A stretch of DNA of 64,000 nt, from contig JAMXIF010000086.1 of the NCBI GenBank assembly GCA_028583685.1, positions 21,235,853 to 21,299,852 of the forward strand, given 5' to 3'. Positions 41,116 through 52,045 of this stretch are shown here, piece after piece (within the stretch, counting starts at the first letter, position 1; every line of letters starts with the position of its first letter). Made by a program: the position numbers and the translations under genes. The notes beneath the pieces are model-generated. The model searched no databases. It worked only from the letters and a program-made list of their open reading frames with translations, and was not told the DNA's origin. The DNA comes from Petaurus breviceps papuanus (Eukaryota; Chordata; Mammalia; Diprotodontia; Petauridae).

Positions 41116-42365
41116 CTGCCTCCTGGTAATTTATTGGTAATAAGTACTGGTAAATATGAAGCTCATGTCCATCAAGCCAAAAATATGATAGTAATGTTGA
41201 ACTATGTATTTTTTTTCATAAGTTGTCTAAGAATTAAGTCCAATATTTTACTACTAAGCCTGCCTATAATGACTCTGGTTTATTTCTTAGACCAACTAGA
41301 AATGATCATTGCATACTTGTTAAAATTCTGGACTATCTGTTAAAAAGAAGTTGTTATTATTCCAATTATATTTAGAAATGTGGATATCATTTTATTTGGA
41401 AACATATGGAAGCAGGAAGGACTGATTTCCTTACTACTTTTTAACCAGCAACCAAACATAATAGAATATATCCTAGTAGAAGTACCCTGAATGATATGGT
41501 TCATTGAACACATATTTTCTGAAATAGGTACACATTTTAGGTACCATGCATACATGCATTCAGTACCACACCTACATAATGGATTTTATTAGAAAAATTA
41601 TGGGCCCCTATATTCTAAGTGTTATTTCTATTATAATTTTTAATTTTTCTCCAGCTATATTTCTATTTAAAACGCATTTAAATCATATGCGAAGCGACAT
41701 TTGTACTCTATCCTACATTGAATATTATATTTCTATGCAACCAGTGCTTAGAAACTATCCTTAATTAGCTTATTTTCAACAGGACCATGCTTAACAAGTT
41801 ACATGAGACCAAAGTCCATAGATGAATCATCTACAGCCAACCCTCACTTGGTTGAACAAGGGGAAAAATTATAAAGCAAAATTTCTGTTGCAGAATCAAT
41901 AGCAATTATCCTAATTGGTGGACTGCTAATAAAACTTCATTTACATGCTTTTAAAAATCCTGAATCTCTTGCCAATTTAATATTTAAAAGAAAAAGCTTT
42001 TTTTATAACAGACCAGTATAATGTACTATCTACCACTATGTGTGTCTACAAAGGAAGATCAGCTCTTTTAACTCACTTGACTTATGGGACATCTGCTTTT
42101 AGCTCTTCCTCTGTCTGGGTTCTTAATGACATTCCTTCTCCGCTCTTTCAGGATGTGGATCTCTCAATTATTTTTCCTCTCTTGCTTCTCCTGTCTCTCC
42201 TTCTTTGCTGCCTCCTTCTCTTCTGACTATGTTATACTTCATTCTCCCCACACTAACAACAGCCCCCTCCCAACTCTGTTGTCATTTCAAGACATTCTCT
42301 GCTCTCTCTCCTCCCTTTCACCAAAAAGGGTTTTGAAAGAAGAACCCACAGTTTTTCAATTTTTA
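41116..42365. other. unassigned, transposon-poor DNA
   Basis: No clear repeat. CAACCCTCACTTGGTTGAAC near 41838 hints at a pogo/Tigger-type terminus, without a partner. Open frames are AT- or CT-biased and domainless. Confidence 0.4.
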
Positions 42366-42369
42366 AAGT

Positions 42370-42505
42370 TCCTGCTAGTACATGTAATATACTAGGTGCT
42401 AGGAATGCAGAAACAAAAATGGAAAAAAAAAGAATTTTGACTTTAAGGACCTTACACATCCTACTGGGAGATACAACATGGATATATTCACTCCACTTTC
42501 TCAGC
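42370..42505 (-). mobile_element. LINE-2 3' end (first of two adjacent)
   Basis: TAATATACTAGGTGCTAGGA, ATGCAGAAACAAAAATGG and GACTTTAAGGACCTTACACA are the inverted L2 3' region, ending where a second, better preserved L2 begins. Confidence 0.6.
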
Positions 42506-42514
42506 ATGCACTTT

Positions 42515-43032
42515 AACTAATCAATAAACATTTATTAAGCCCCTTCTATGTGCCAGGCACTGTGCCAAGTGCTGGGGATACAAAAGACAGTCCCTAAGGA
42601 GTTCACAATCTAATGGGGAAAACAACAAATATATACAAGCAACTATATATAGGATAAATAGAAAATGAAAGGAAGGGGCTTGAATTAAGAGGACTGTGAA
42701 AGGCTTCATGGAAAAGATGGGATTTTAGTTGAGACTTGAAGGGAGCCAACAAGGAAAGATGAGGAAGCGTTCCAGGGATGGGATACTACTGACAGAGAAA
42801 ATGCCTGCGTCTTCTTTGTGGAACAGTCAAGAGACCAGTGTCACTGAACTGAAGAATATGTGTTAGGGAGTAAGGCGTAAGAAGATGGAAAAGACTGGAG
42901 GGGATTAGGCTATGAAGGGCGTTGAATGTCAAATAGAATATTTTGTATTTGATCTTGGAGGTAATAGGAAGCTTCTGGAGTTTATTGCGTAAGTTGTATG
43001 TGTACATGAGAGAGAAAGGGGAAGGGTGAGAA

Positions 43033-43078
<46 letters not shown>

Positions 43079-43525
43079 CAGATCTGCATTTTAGTGGTGG
43101 AATGCTGGAATGGAGGATTGTTTGGATGGGGGAGAGATCCAAGGCAAGCCAACTCATCGGCAGCCTGTTACAGTGGTCCAGACATGAGGTGATCAGGGCC
43201 TATGCCAGAATGGTGGCAGTGTCAGAGGAGAGAATGGGCCATATTGGAGACTTGTTGCAAAGGTGAAATAGACAGGCCTTGGAAAAAGACTGGATATGGC
43301 TGCGGGTGCTGTGGTAAGAGGTAGTGTGGATTCAATGGTGACACCTAGGTTTCTAGCCTGGGAGGATGCTATTGCTCTCTATACTAACAGGAAAGGCAAG
43401 GAGAGAAGGTAAAGGATTTAGGGGGAAACGATAATGAGTTCGATTTTTGAATAATTTAGTTTTAAAAAGCCTACTGGACATCCAGTTTGAGATGTGTGAA
43501 AAATCCAGCTTCTAGTTTTATTACT
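42515..43525 (-). mobile_element. long LINE-2 fragment (ORF2 C-terminal half and 3' end)
   Basis: It starts with the inverted 3' terminus (AATAAACATTTATTAAGCCC, GTGCCAGGCACTGTGCCAAG, TGCTGGGGATACAAAAGACA) and continues through GGGATTTTAGTTGAGACTTG, AGACCAGTGTCACTGAACTG, GGGCGTTGAATGTCAAATAG and AAAGGTGAAATAGACAGGCC to CTACTGGACATCCAGTTTGA. In L2 sense this encodes the end of the reverse transcriptase and the C-terminal region of ORF2. A (GA)n microsatellite is embedded. No long frame remains, so it is inactive. Confidence 0.85.
43037..43076. repeat. (GA)n microsatellite within L2
   Basis: About 20 uninterrupted GA units. Confidence 0.97.
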
Positions 43526-43534
43526 CTCCTGACA

Positions 43535-44030
43535 GAGCTCTCTCAAAGTCCATCAATGACCTTGTAATTGCTTTTTAAAAAGGCATTTTCACATTCCTCA
43601 TTCTCCCTGAACTCTTTGAAGCTTCTGACAATACCTGACTTCTTGAAATTGCCTTTGTGCCATGATCCCTTGCTATTTTGGGTTTCCATATTACTTCTCT
43701 GGTTTCTTGGGCATCTCCTTTATTGACTCCACTTCCTCTTTCTCCTTTCAAACACAACCATTGCCCAAGGTTATGTGTCTATACTTCTTTTCTCTCTTTC
43801 TCCCCTGCCTCACAACCTTGGAACTGCTAATGACTCCTCCCTCTTCCTTAAACACCATTTCCAGCATCACCAAGTCCTATTTATTCTACTGTGGAGAGAC
43901 CCTGCTGTTCCTGGAGCTATTCCTCCGCACCACGATCTAGCCTCACATCAGGAGAAGACACATATGCATGCCTCTGATGGTCTTCTTGTTGCTCTATTTA
44001 TCACCACCACTTTGCATTAGGAGACCCACT
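43535..44030 (+). mobile_element. LINE-2 reverse transcriptase fragment (opposite strand)
   Basis: AAGTCCATCAATGACCTTGT and CTGAACTCTTTGAAGCTTCT match the L2 RT block encoding DLSAAFDT. CCTTGGAACTGCTAATGACT, CCTCCCTCTTCCTTAAACAC and TCACCAAGTCCTATTTATTC match the later block around LGVILDSSLS and SCRFYL. An internal deletion joins the blocks. It lies head-to-head with the minus-strand L2 on its left. Confidence 0.72.
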
Positions 44031-44034
44031 GTGC

Positions 44035-45225
44035 ACTTCAAAGATGTGACATCATCCATCACATGGAGCAGACTGCGAAACTTTGAGATTTAATCTTTCT
44101 GAAGGAGGAAGGAAAGGCTGAAGATGTCTGGCTTCTGTATTCCTCCACATTCTTTTTTGTCTTCTATTCTCCTTTCGTTCTACCTAAGTATTATCCACAA
44201 AAAGAGGACTATCTAGTTGTTTAAATGATAGAAGGTCCTTTAGAAGATCATCAGCACCTTGCCACCAAGGGGTGGTATATGGTAGGACTGCATTTTCTTG
44301 ATGCAATTCGCCTTACTCTGATACAACTTTCTTCCCACACAAAGCCTATGTCCAATTTCTTTGGGCCCCAGCTTCCCTAATGGTTTTCCTGGTGAAACAT
44401 CCTCCTCTCATGAAACCTAATTGGTCTCAGTTTCTCAGACACAGCTCCCTGGCCTAGGGCCATTAAAAAGCCTAAGCCATGGGGGTATCACACTTCTCTG
44501 CTTTGTGGGTGCCTGAGATCTCACAAATTACTGTCTTTGATGACTGACTGACCAGATCCACATCCAGATGGAGATGAAAGAGACCGCATCCAGACAATCT
44601 AAGTGCCTCTGTGTTTTTGCTCTACGTGCTTGTGGCACAGCCTTGCTGTGTTAGGGCAGAGTGGACTCATGAGTACCTCCTTCATCCTCATGTTGAGCCT
44701 AAACTAATAGAGAGGCTGCTTTAGAGCCACATCTACAACACCTGGTATATTTTGACCAGCCTGTCACTTCATATTCCAAAGAGAGTGTGTAGGGCCCCGG
44801 CTCATTCCTTAGTCTTGGCACTCTGCCCTATACTTTAACTTCTTTAGGACTGAAGCCTTGCCTTTCCCAGGACAGGTGCCCCACCTCAGAGGAACAGTTC
44901 TTATGACTAATCCCTTTCAATCTGCTGCCAAGATGGCCATAATACCAATTGTCTATCTTTCTAGACTTTCATTTATTGCTAGCTGCTTGTCAGCTCTAAT
45001 CATGTGCCATGTCCATCTGCAGGGACATCTACTTGCTGCCCACTGCTGAACTGCACTGATGTCTTTCTACATCTCCTTTCCCCTGCAGTGGCTTCCTCTT
45101 GGCACCCACTGTTGAACCCTAACTATCCTGTGCTCTGTGTAATTCTAGGTCCCGGTCTTCCTAAGCTGGTTTATCCCCCTTCTCTTTTAACCCTAATATT
45201 GACACTTAGAGAGTAAGATTAAGCA
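44035..45225. other. unassigned, possible old retroelement
   Basis: The composition differs from the neighbours (more C/T, GGGCCATTAAAAAGCCTAAG near 44455, CTGCCAAGATGG near 44925). The style of repeated CCCACTGCTGAAC/CCCACTGTTGAAC phrases (45040, 45105) suggests a degraded LTR or retroelement UTR. I cannot name the family and see no coding domain. Confidence 0.3.
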
Positions 45226-45329
45226 ATCACATATGTTAATATTATCAAACATCCTAATTTTTTCACTGTATTTATAATATTGATATTAAAGTATAAATTA
45301 TTCTTTTGGTTCTGTTCATTCTCTATCAG

Positions 45330-45530
45330 TCTTAGAAACTATTTTATCCTTCATTTTTTACAGCACGATAGTATTTCATTACATTCCTTTAACACAAATT
45401 ATTCAACCATTCCCCAGGTGATGGGCACCCCTCTAGTTTCCAGGGAGTTTTTTGCCACCATGAAAAGAAGTTCTATCTCTACATATAGGATGTTTCCCTT
45501 TCTTTGATGTCTTTGAATTGTGATCAACTA
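45330..45530 (-). mobile_element. L1 ORF2 C-terminal fragment
   Basis: ACAGCACGATAGTATTTCAT, TATTCAACCATTCCCCAGGT and GATGGGCACCCCTCTAGTTT are the inverted equivalent of the L1 segment at 52160-52250 (CATTCCCCAATTGATGGGCA). Confidence 0.8.
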
Positions 45531-45830
45531 AAGAATTCCAAATGACTGATAAAGAAAAATACTTTCCACCTCATGAATGAAAAGACACATGGTTACTATA
45601 AGCACACCAGGTCATGTTACCAAGAATGACTTGCACATGAAAAGTGTTATAAGGAAGACATTAACAAAGACACATAGCATCTGAAAAGAAGGTAGGCAGG
45701 CCATGTGGTAAGGGTGAGAAGAAGACACCAGATGAGCAATCCAAGTGATATACTTATATCAGTGAAATACTGAAACGTAGAGAAAAAGACAACTAGCTCA
45801 TTAGGTAGCTTGCCCATGGAAGAATTAGGG
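45531..45830. other. unassigned DNA
   Basis: Nothing recognised. Confidence 0.4.
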
Positions 45831-45834
45831 TAAT

Positions 45835-45975
45835 TAATTCAAATCTAATAAGTGCCCATTGTATGCTAGATACAAAGCACCCAAAGATTTTAAAATGACA
45901 CATTCCTTGTCCTCCGGAACTTAAATCCCAGTGGAATGTAAAACATAAAGAAGAATGGTACAGGACAAAAAGACA
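45835..45975 (-). mobile_element. LINE-2 3' fragment
   Basis: AATAAGTGCCCATTGTATGC, TAGATACAAAGCACCC and TTGTCCTCCGGAACTTAAAT are the inverted L2 3' end. Confidence 0.62.
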
Positions 45976-45995
45976 TAGAGGGCTATCCTCTCCAC

Positions 45996-46184
45996 CAGGG
46001 GTATCAACCTCAAATAGAAGTGGGGGTATACATAAGGATCCCTGCAGATTTCATTTTGACTTAGTCTTAAAATGTAATATTAACGGTGTCTTATTTGTTT
46101 TTATTTTGTTAAGCATTTCCCAATTATATTTTAATCTGGTCTGGGCTGCCCTTCTAAGTGTTAGACCATGTACTTGACACTCTG
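45996..46184. mobile_element. hAT-type MITE, CAGGGGTGTCAAACTCA-type ends
   Basis: The left end CAGGGGTATCAACCTCAAAT pairs with an inverted relic of GTTTGACACCCCTG at the right end (ACTTGACACTCTG). Body motifs ACATAAGGATCCCTGCAGAT and AGCATTTCCCAATTATATTT match a familiar hAT family. CTCTCCAC and CTCTACAT flank the element and agree at 6 of 8 bases. Confidence 0.75.
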
Positions 46185-46194
46185 CTCTACATCA

Positions 46195-46845
46195 ACCCAT
46201 GGTGTATCCAAACAATGAGATCAAAGTACTAGTACATGTCACCTTTCATTTGAATGACTGTAGTAATCTCTTGACAGATTTTCATTTCTAGTCTCTCCCC
46301 TCCTCAATCCCTCCTCCTCAACATTAGTAGATTAAACTTTTAAAAGTACACTTCTGATTGGGCTACTTCCATGGCTACCTGTTTCCTATCAAATGAAGTC
46401 GGGACAGCTAGGTAGCATAGTGAATACAGCACTGGTCCTGGAGTCAGGAGGACCTGAGTTCAAATCCGACCTCAGACGCTTAACACTTACTAGCTGTGTG
46501 ATCTTGGGCAAGTCACTTAACCCCAATTACCCTCCAAAAAATATCAAATGAAGTCAAAATTCCTTACAATGTCATTCCAGGTACTCCCTCATCTGGTCCA
46601 ATCCTATGTTTTATCTCCCATAATTCCTTTATATATTACCTTCTAGCCTAAGAGAATTATTCATCTTCTCAACGTACCTTGTATTTACCTTTGTTAGTGG
46701 TTTTGCTTTTACTATTCTCTCTGCCTGGAATGCTTTCCCCCCTACATCTAATCACTGAAATTCTATTTGTCATTTAAGGCCTAGTTCAAATGCCACCTCT
46801 TTTTTGATTCCCTAACAAAGCCCTCTACTAGCAACAGTCTTTCTT
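46195..46845 (+). mobile_element. LINE-2 ORF2 end and 3' region, split by a SINE
   Basis: AATCTCTTGACAGATTTTCA, CTTCTGATTGGGCTACTTCC, CTCTGCCTGGAATGCTTTCC and AGGCCTAGTTCAAATGCCAC follow the L2 coding-end order in plus direction. A WSINE at 46401-46541 interrupts it exactly at a TATCAAATGAAGTC duplication. Confidence 0.85.
46401..46541 (+). mobile_element. WSINE1/SINE1_MD-type SINE with perfect 14-bp TSD
   Basis: GGGACAGCTAGGTAGCATAG, CTGGAGTCAGGAGGACCTGA, B-box-like GAGTTCAAATCC, GTGTGATCTTGGGCAAGTCA, CCCAATTACCCTCC and a short A tail. TATCAAATGAAGTC stands at 46387-46400 and 46542-46555. The clean ends define the full SINE as 141 bp and show that L1-type machinery inserted it into a pre-existing L2. 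Confidence 0.97.
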
Positions 46846-46849
46846 TCTG

Positions 46850-47035
46850 GTACCACAGAAATAGTGCTGGATTTGGCAACAGAGGCCATTGGTTCAAATT
46901 CTGGCTTTGCCACTTACACCCTGTGCAACCATGGACAAGTCACTTCACCTCAGTTTTCCCACCTGTAAAACAAGGAGGTTGGAACAGATGACACTGAAGG
47001 TCCATTCCTGCCTCTAAATCTATGATCCTCTGAAC
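46850..47035 (+). mobile_element. MIR-like SINE
   Basis: TAGTGCTGGATTTGGCAACA, GGTTCAAATTCTGGCTTTGC, CCATGGACAAGTCACTTCAC, TTTCCCACCTGTAAAACAAG and a terminal CTATGATCCTCTGA. Confidence 0.8.
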
Positions 47036-47039
47036 CCCT

Positions 47040-47240
47040 AGGACAAGTTATTTTCACAAAACTTACTGCAGTTATGACATTCTGTCTTGTATTTGTATAC
47101 TTCTCTTATCTGCCTTGAAGGTAATGACAATGTCTTCATCTTTGTCTTCTTGTAGGTACACAGCATGGTTCCATGAATGTAACAGATGCTCAGTTCACAT
47201 TTGTGGAATGAATGGATGCATCCAGTCAGAATGGATATAC
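47040..47240 (+). mobile_element. LINE-2 3' end
   Basis: It continues the L2 to its left: CTTGAAGGTAATGACAATGT, AGGTACACAGCATGGTTCCA and TTGTGGAATGAATGGATG. Confidence 0.7.
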
Positions 47241-47612
47241 TCCATGGGCCGCAATGCTTGCATCAAAGGCACCATGCTTTGCACAGGGTCAACATGTAGG
47301 GTATGTTTGCAGAATGTTGGATGAATGAAGCAGGTGTTTTGAGAAGGCCATAATTAGTTTTATAATGTATCTGTGTTAAGATGAAAGTGAAGCTTGCCCA
47401 AGCGAATGGGATTTGATTTTTTAGACCTAATTATCCAGCTACTAATCACTGGGGTTGCAAAACTGGTGAAGAAGTGACCATATACTGGTTTTAGGCAAAA
47501 CTAAATAAATGATGGAAGGGAATTTAACTTTTTATTCTGACAGCAGTTTCTCAAGCTACCTTCTAATTTCTTCCAGGTTTAGAGGTTGGCATTGTTATAT
47601 TATTTCCTTTTC
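47241..47612. other. unassigned DNA
   Basis: Nothing recognised. Confidence 0.4.
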
Positions 47613-47613
47613 G

Positions 47614-48261
47614 CATAGGAGTTCTTACCCTGGGGTTGGTGAACATTTTAAAAAATATATATTTTGATAACATATTTCAATATAATCTGTTTCCTTTGTA
47701 ATCCTAATGTATTTTACATATTTAAAAACATGAATTTATTTCTATAATAATAGCAGTACTGTCTACTGTACTGTTAATTATATATGTGTGTATTATATAT
47801 AATATATACTTATTATATTAAATATACTCTTTATTACATTACAGTTTACTGAACAGTAAAGAAAACCAACAAAGACTTAGACACTCTGATCAACAAAATG
47901 ACCCACCACAATTCCAAGAGACTTATGATGAAAAATGCTATTCACTTCTAGACAGAGAACTGATGGACTCTTGGAGTGTAGATTGAAAGATGTTTCTCTC
48001 TTATTTTTCTTGCTGTTTTTTGGGGGTAGGGAGGACATGGCTAATGTAGAAATTTGTTTTGCATGACTTCATGTTTTTAATGGATTTTGTATGTTTTGCC
48101 TTCTCAGTGGGTATCTGAGGAGGGAGAGAATTTGAAGTTAAATATAAAATAAAGTGAAAAATATTAAAATAAAAAATACAAATATGATTCTGAGAAGGGA
48201 TCCATAGGCTTCTCCAGATTTTCAAAGGGTGCCATGACACAAGAAAGGCAGAGAATCCTCG
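47614..48261. mobile_element. hAT-like MITE, copy 2, split by L1 tail
   Basis: The left part (47614-47752: AGTTCTTACCCTGGGGTTGG, TTCAATATAATCTGTTTCCT, TTGTAATCCTAATGTATTTT) and right part (48182-48261: GATTCTGAGAAGGGATCCAT, AGGCTTCTCCAG, GCCATGACACAAGAAAGGCA) are the two halves of the family seen at 26176-26382. The intervening 430 bp is an L1 3' end. Confidence 0.65.
47755..48180 (+). mobile_element. 5'-truncated L1 3' UTR insertion
   Basis: AATTCCAAGAGACTTATGAT, GCTATTCACTTCTAGACAGA, GAACTGATGGACTCTTGGAG, AATTTGTTTTGCATGACTTC and an A-rich end match the 3' UTR architecture of the L1 at 51647-58478 (CCCAAAAGACTCATGATGGA on its sense strand). A TA-rich microsatellite lies near its start. Confidence 0.75.
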
Positions 48262-48630
48262 CTTTGGCAGCTACCTCACTGTTCATGGTCCCATTTCCAC
48301 AAAGATGCTCTTACTGGAATAGCAATAAACAAAAAAAAATTATAACAATAAAAAAGGATAATTAAAAACTGAATTTGGACAAAAATTTCATGAAGCCTCT
48401 GCCTACAAACTTCTCCTGGGGCAGGAAGGGAGACCACTCCATTAGCAATCAACATGGTGACAAAACAAATGAGACAAAAAAATGATAATAGTGGGGTCAG
48501 AGAGAGTGGAAGTGAGGAAATGCATAGGAGAAAGTATATAATAATAAATAATAATAAAATAAATACTATGTAAGTTAATGATTTGGATAACTCAGAGAAG
48601 AATCAGCCTTGGTAGGAAGCTCTATATGTT
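48262..48630. other. unassigned DNA
   Basis: AAT-rich patch around 48540-48565; nothing else recognised. Confidence 0.4.
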
Positions 48631-48652
48631 TGTTTGTTTGTTTGTTTATTTT
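48629..48652 (+). repeat. (GTTT)n microsatellite
   Basis: About five TGTT units in a row. Confidence 0.9.
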
Positions 48653-49180
48653 CAATCTCACTCCCCTGAAACCAAAAAAATGTTCTCTTCAACATTACTC
48701 ATCTTTAGCAAATGATGTCATCTAGCCTGTATCTGGTAAGGTCATAACTCTTGCAGTTATAAGGTCACTGCTCTCAAGGAGTTTACATAAATTTTTGAGT
48801 ACAGATATTCTCAAATACTAAATAAGTCCACACCATGTTATCAATTGGACTTTTCAAAAAGGTTATTTTTGTCCTGAGTTGCATGGCAAAAGGCATTTTT
48901 TGGCCTTGACTTATCTATTAAATTAAGCTCAATAGAGAAGTCACAAAATAATAGAGTTTCTGTGGCTTAGTTACTTACATACTTACTTTAATATTCAGCT
49001 TAATTTTGGTTCTAAGGGCAGATTGATGGAAAATGTAGTGGAGGGGGAAGTATAAATTGTATATTTCTTAAATCTACCTGCAATACATAAAATCAATATA
49101 TTTTTTAAATAGACATGTTATTTCATTTGTATAAGGAAATCCTGATGAGGAAACTCTCTGTACCAATTCGGGCTGCCATC
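48653..49180. other. unassigned DNA
   Basis: Nothing recognised. Confidence 0.4.
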
Positions 49181-49184
49181 TGAT

Positions 49185-49318
49185 TTCCAAAGTCTTAGGG
49201 AGTTTCTTGGGACACTGAGAAATTGATGATCTGACAGGGTCACATAACCAGTATGAGTAAAAGACAGGACTTGAAGCCACGTCTTTATAACTGTGAAACT
49301 AGTTTCCTATCCACAGTT
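49185..49318 (-). mobile_element. MIR-like SINE fragment
   Basis: GACAGGGTCACATAACCAGT, GACAGGACTTGAAGCCACGT and GTTTCCTATCCAC are the inverted head of an old MIR. Confidence 0.55.
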
Positions 49319-49359
49319 CCAGACTGACTCTCATTTTACTTTAGAAAAATGTAATAGCA

Positions 49360-49530
49360 ATTATTCATCAGATCATAGCTTTAAAACTGAAAGACTCTTA
49401 GAAACATCTAGTAGATATCCTTCCTTTTCCAAAGGAGTGGACAAGTCCAAAGAGGTTAAAAAAATAGCTTGCCTAAATTCACATAGCTAATCCTTGGCAC
49501 AGTTGGAATTTGTGCCCAGGTCCTATGCAC
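49360..49530 (-). mobile_element. THER1/MIR-like SINE
   Basis: AAACTGAAAGACTCTTAGAA, GCTTGCCTAAATTCACATAG and GGAATTTGTGCCCAGGTCCT in inverted CORE-SINE order. Confidence 0.62.
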
Positions 49531-50915
49531 AAGATGTCTAAAAACACTAATTCTACTGCATAATTCAGAAAAAGTTTTCTGAGGTATGCTACATAATGAT
49601 GAAAATGCCAAAAGTTCTAATAGCATCCAAATCTAGATTTCCTAATTTTTCCACTAATCTCTATAAATCTCAATAATCTTATTGATTTTGTTCACATCGG
49701 CATTATTAGTCATGTTAATTATGGCAAATATATTTTGAAGGAATTTGCTACTGTTTTAAGTGCCCACTGGTATTAGATTTGGAGGAGGGACAATACAGGG
49801 TTTTCAAAAACAAAGAAAAGGAAGCCAACTGAAAATTAATTGAATTCTAAAGAGTATCATTTTGCCACATAGGCAGGGAGGACTTTTACTTCATGGAAAT
49901 AAACAAATATGACAAAAGGAAATGCAAAGAAATTTTCATATTGCAAAAGCTATCTACTGAAGACTTTCAGTGTACAAATAATTTTTATCCAAACTTACAG
50001 CTAAGACAAAAAAAAAGGAAATTTTAACTATAGATTTTGTACTATTTTCCCCCTTCTTTTATATAGTTTCTTTGAATTTTCTTTAAAGGAAAATTTAAAT
50101 AGCCAGTCATCTCTAAATGAATAAGGCAACAACACTAAATAATAAAATAATTAATCTGGAAGGCAGTGAAATGAATCAGTACAAATGTTGCAGAAAAACT
50201 AAGTCCTAGCAGGGGCCTGGACAACTGAGAGACAGATGCAGAAATAAATAAACTGGAAGCAGGGCCATGGGTCTTTCTTCTCTTTCAATGTGTAACATTG
50301 CTCTTCCTAGGCCTTCATGCATATGCATGAATGATAATGAATTTTCAGAAAAAGAAAAAGCAGGCACAGTTCCAAAAGGAACGGGGCAAAACAAATACAT
50401 GAGAAGACTGTGCTACTAGATATCTGAGGTTCCACAAAGCTCAAATTCATTGCTGTTATAAAACCAGCACCTGAGATTCTTAGGGATCTGGGGAAGGAAG
50501 GAGGGAGAGGATCAAGAAAGCTTTCTTATTTGTAACCTTCCCTCCCCCAGAGTCTAGAGTTCACAAAGCCCCAGATTTTATGAATTCCTGGACATCCATT
50601 TATGTATTTATCAGTTGGTATTCCACCGTATGTGATGGACACTGAGCTTTGTGAGTTGTCTGCAGGGTCCCTAAAATCCTTCCCATCTGAGAGAAGCTGT
50701 TCTGCCTTCCTGCTCTAGGAAGCTTTTACGGTAAGACTTCAATTTGCTTTTTCTTCAGCACAAATTTGCAAAGTGCTTTATAATGAATGGGATTTACAGA
50801 AATGTGATGGATGATCAGCATAATTTATGTGGCTTTTCTTGAAGTTGTTGCTGCTGCTTTTGTTTCCCATGTCTATGAGCCAGTCTTCCCACTTCTTTGA
50901 AACCTTACCACCCTG
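49531..50915. other. unassigned, transposon-poor DNA
   Basis: 1.4 kb without recognised repeats. A short palindromic CATGCATATGCATG lies near 50317. No coding region recognised. Confidence 0.45.
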
Positions 50916-50919
50916 CACT

Positions 50920-51095
50920 GACTCTGACATGAGAATCAGGAGACCTGGTTTCTTGCCCCAACTCCATTATTAACTCCTTGTGTGATTTGGAGCACATCAC
51001 TTTTCTTACATAAGTTTCAAGTTCCTCATCTGTATAATGACGGGATTGAACTTAATGGTCCCTAAGGCTCCTTTCAGCTCAAAAAGAAACCAAAA
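50920..51095 (+). mobile_element. MIR-like SINE
   Basis: GAGAATCAGGAGACCTGGTT, TTGTGTGATTTGGAGCACAT, AAGTTCCTCATCTGTATAAT and CTAAGGCTCCTTTCAGCTC in plus order. Confidence 0.75.
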
Positions 51096-51633
51096 CAAAA
51101 CATTATTTTATTGCTTTATCTGTTAGCAGAAGCGAGAAGAACAGAGGGTACCACCCCAAAGGGGAGGAGAAGTAAGAGGGACAGCTGGTACCCTGAATCA
51201 CCCTGCCTCTGGGGGTTGGACACAATAAGAATGAACACACAGACACACACATACACACACACACATTAGATTAGGAAAGCAGGAATGGTATTTTTACACT
51301 GGCCTCTGTACTCTGACGCTACAAAGTACTTGGGTAAATGGAAGTGAGAACTGGGATGGAATTTTCTGATAGGATGAGCCATGCTAGCCTCAGTGGCCCA
51401 GAATTCTGCAGGAGTCTTTTATTCTTCTGCCTCCTGCTGTGGCACAGGAGAGATCTACAAGAATTTAATCAGCCAAGTCTCATCTTTCCACATCCATGTA
51501 GGCAAACCCATGGGGAAGGATTCAGGCTCACCAATGGGGAATCCACTGATAGCTACTGAGTGACTAGCTGGGTGCCACCCTCCTGGTATTTCCTTTTCAA
51601 TCCACTTTTTTATTTTCTAAGGGCAGACTTGCT
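51096..51633. other. unassigned DNA with (AC)n near 51237-51266
   Basis: An imperfect AC microsatellite is the only recognised feature. Two overlapping plus-strand frames at 51338-51563 have no domain. Confidence 0.45.
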
Positions 51634-51646
51634 CCCCAGACAATAG
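51634..51646. repeat. L1 target-site duplication, left copy
   Basis: CCCCAGACAATAG, identical to 58479-58491. It bounds the 3' (poly-A) end of the minus-strand L1. Confidence 0.92.
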
Positions 51647-51650
51647 CTCT

Positions 51651-51660
51651 TTTTTTTTTT
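51651..51660 (-). repeat. poly-A tail of L1
   Basis: T-run on the plus strand next to the left target-site duplication, separated from it by CTCT. Confidence 0.9.
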
Positions 51661-52045
51661 AAATTAATTTGTTTGTTTACTTTTAGTTTACAAGATTCAA
51701 TCCCATAATTCCTTGAGTTTCACATTCTGTCCCCTTCCCTCTCCTCCTCTTTCCCCCTCCCCCATAGCGGCATACAGTCAAGTAAAGGATTTGTAAATGC
51801 TTTCACATTAGACATTAGTCAGGTTATAAAGATGGATTGTATCAGATGGAATGAAGAATGGTAAAGAGGACATAAAACCAAACAAGAAAAAGAAAAAGAT
51901 CAGGTAGTTTGCTTCAATCTAGATTCAAACTCAGTTCTTTCTAGTTCTTTCTCTTGATGTAGGCATCTCTCTCCATCATGAGTCTTTTGGGATTGACTTA
52001 TATCACTGCATTGCTGAGGAGAGTCCAGTCTATCAAAGTTGATCA
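51661..52045 (-). other. L1 3' UTR
   Basis: It includes a G-rich purine tract on the L1 sense strand (plus-strand CCCCTCCCCC at about 51753-51765), a known hallmark of L1 3' UTRs. CATCATGAGTCTTTTGGGAT (near 51975) corresponds to the ACTTATGATG block in the older L1 tail at 47900. Confidence 0.88.

Noticed and set aside
42786-43157. 123-codon minus-strand open frame with Ser-Leu repeats
   Set aside because: It lies in LINE-2 sequence and reads through the GA microsatellite; not a gene.
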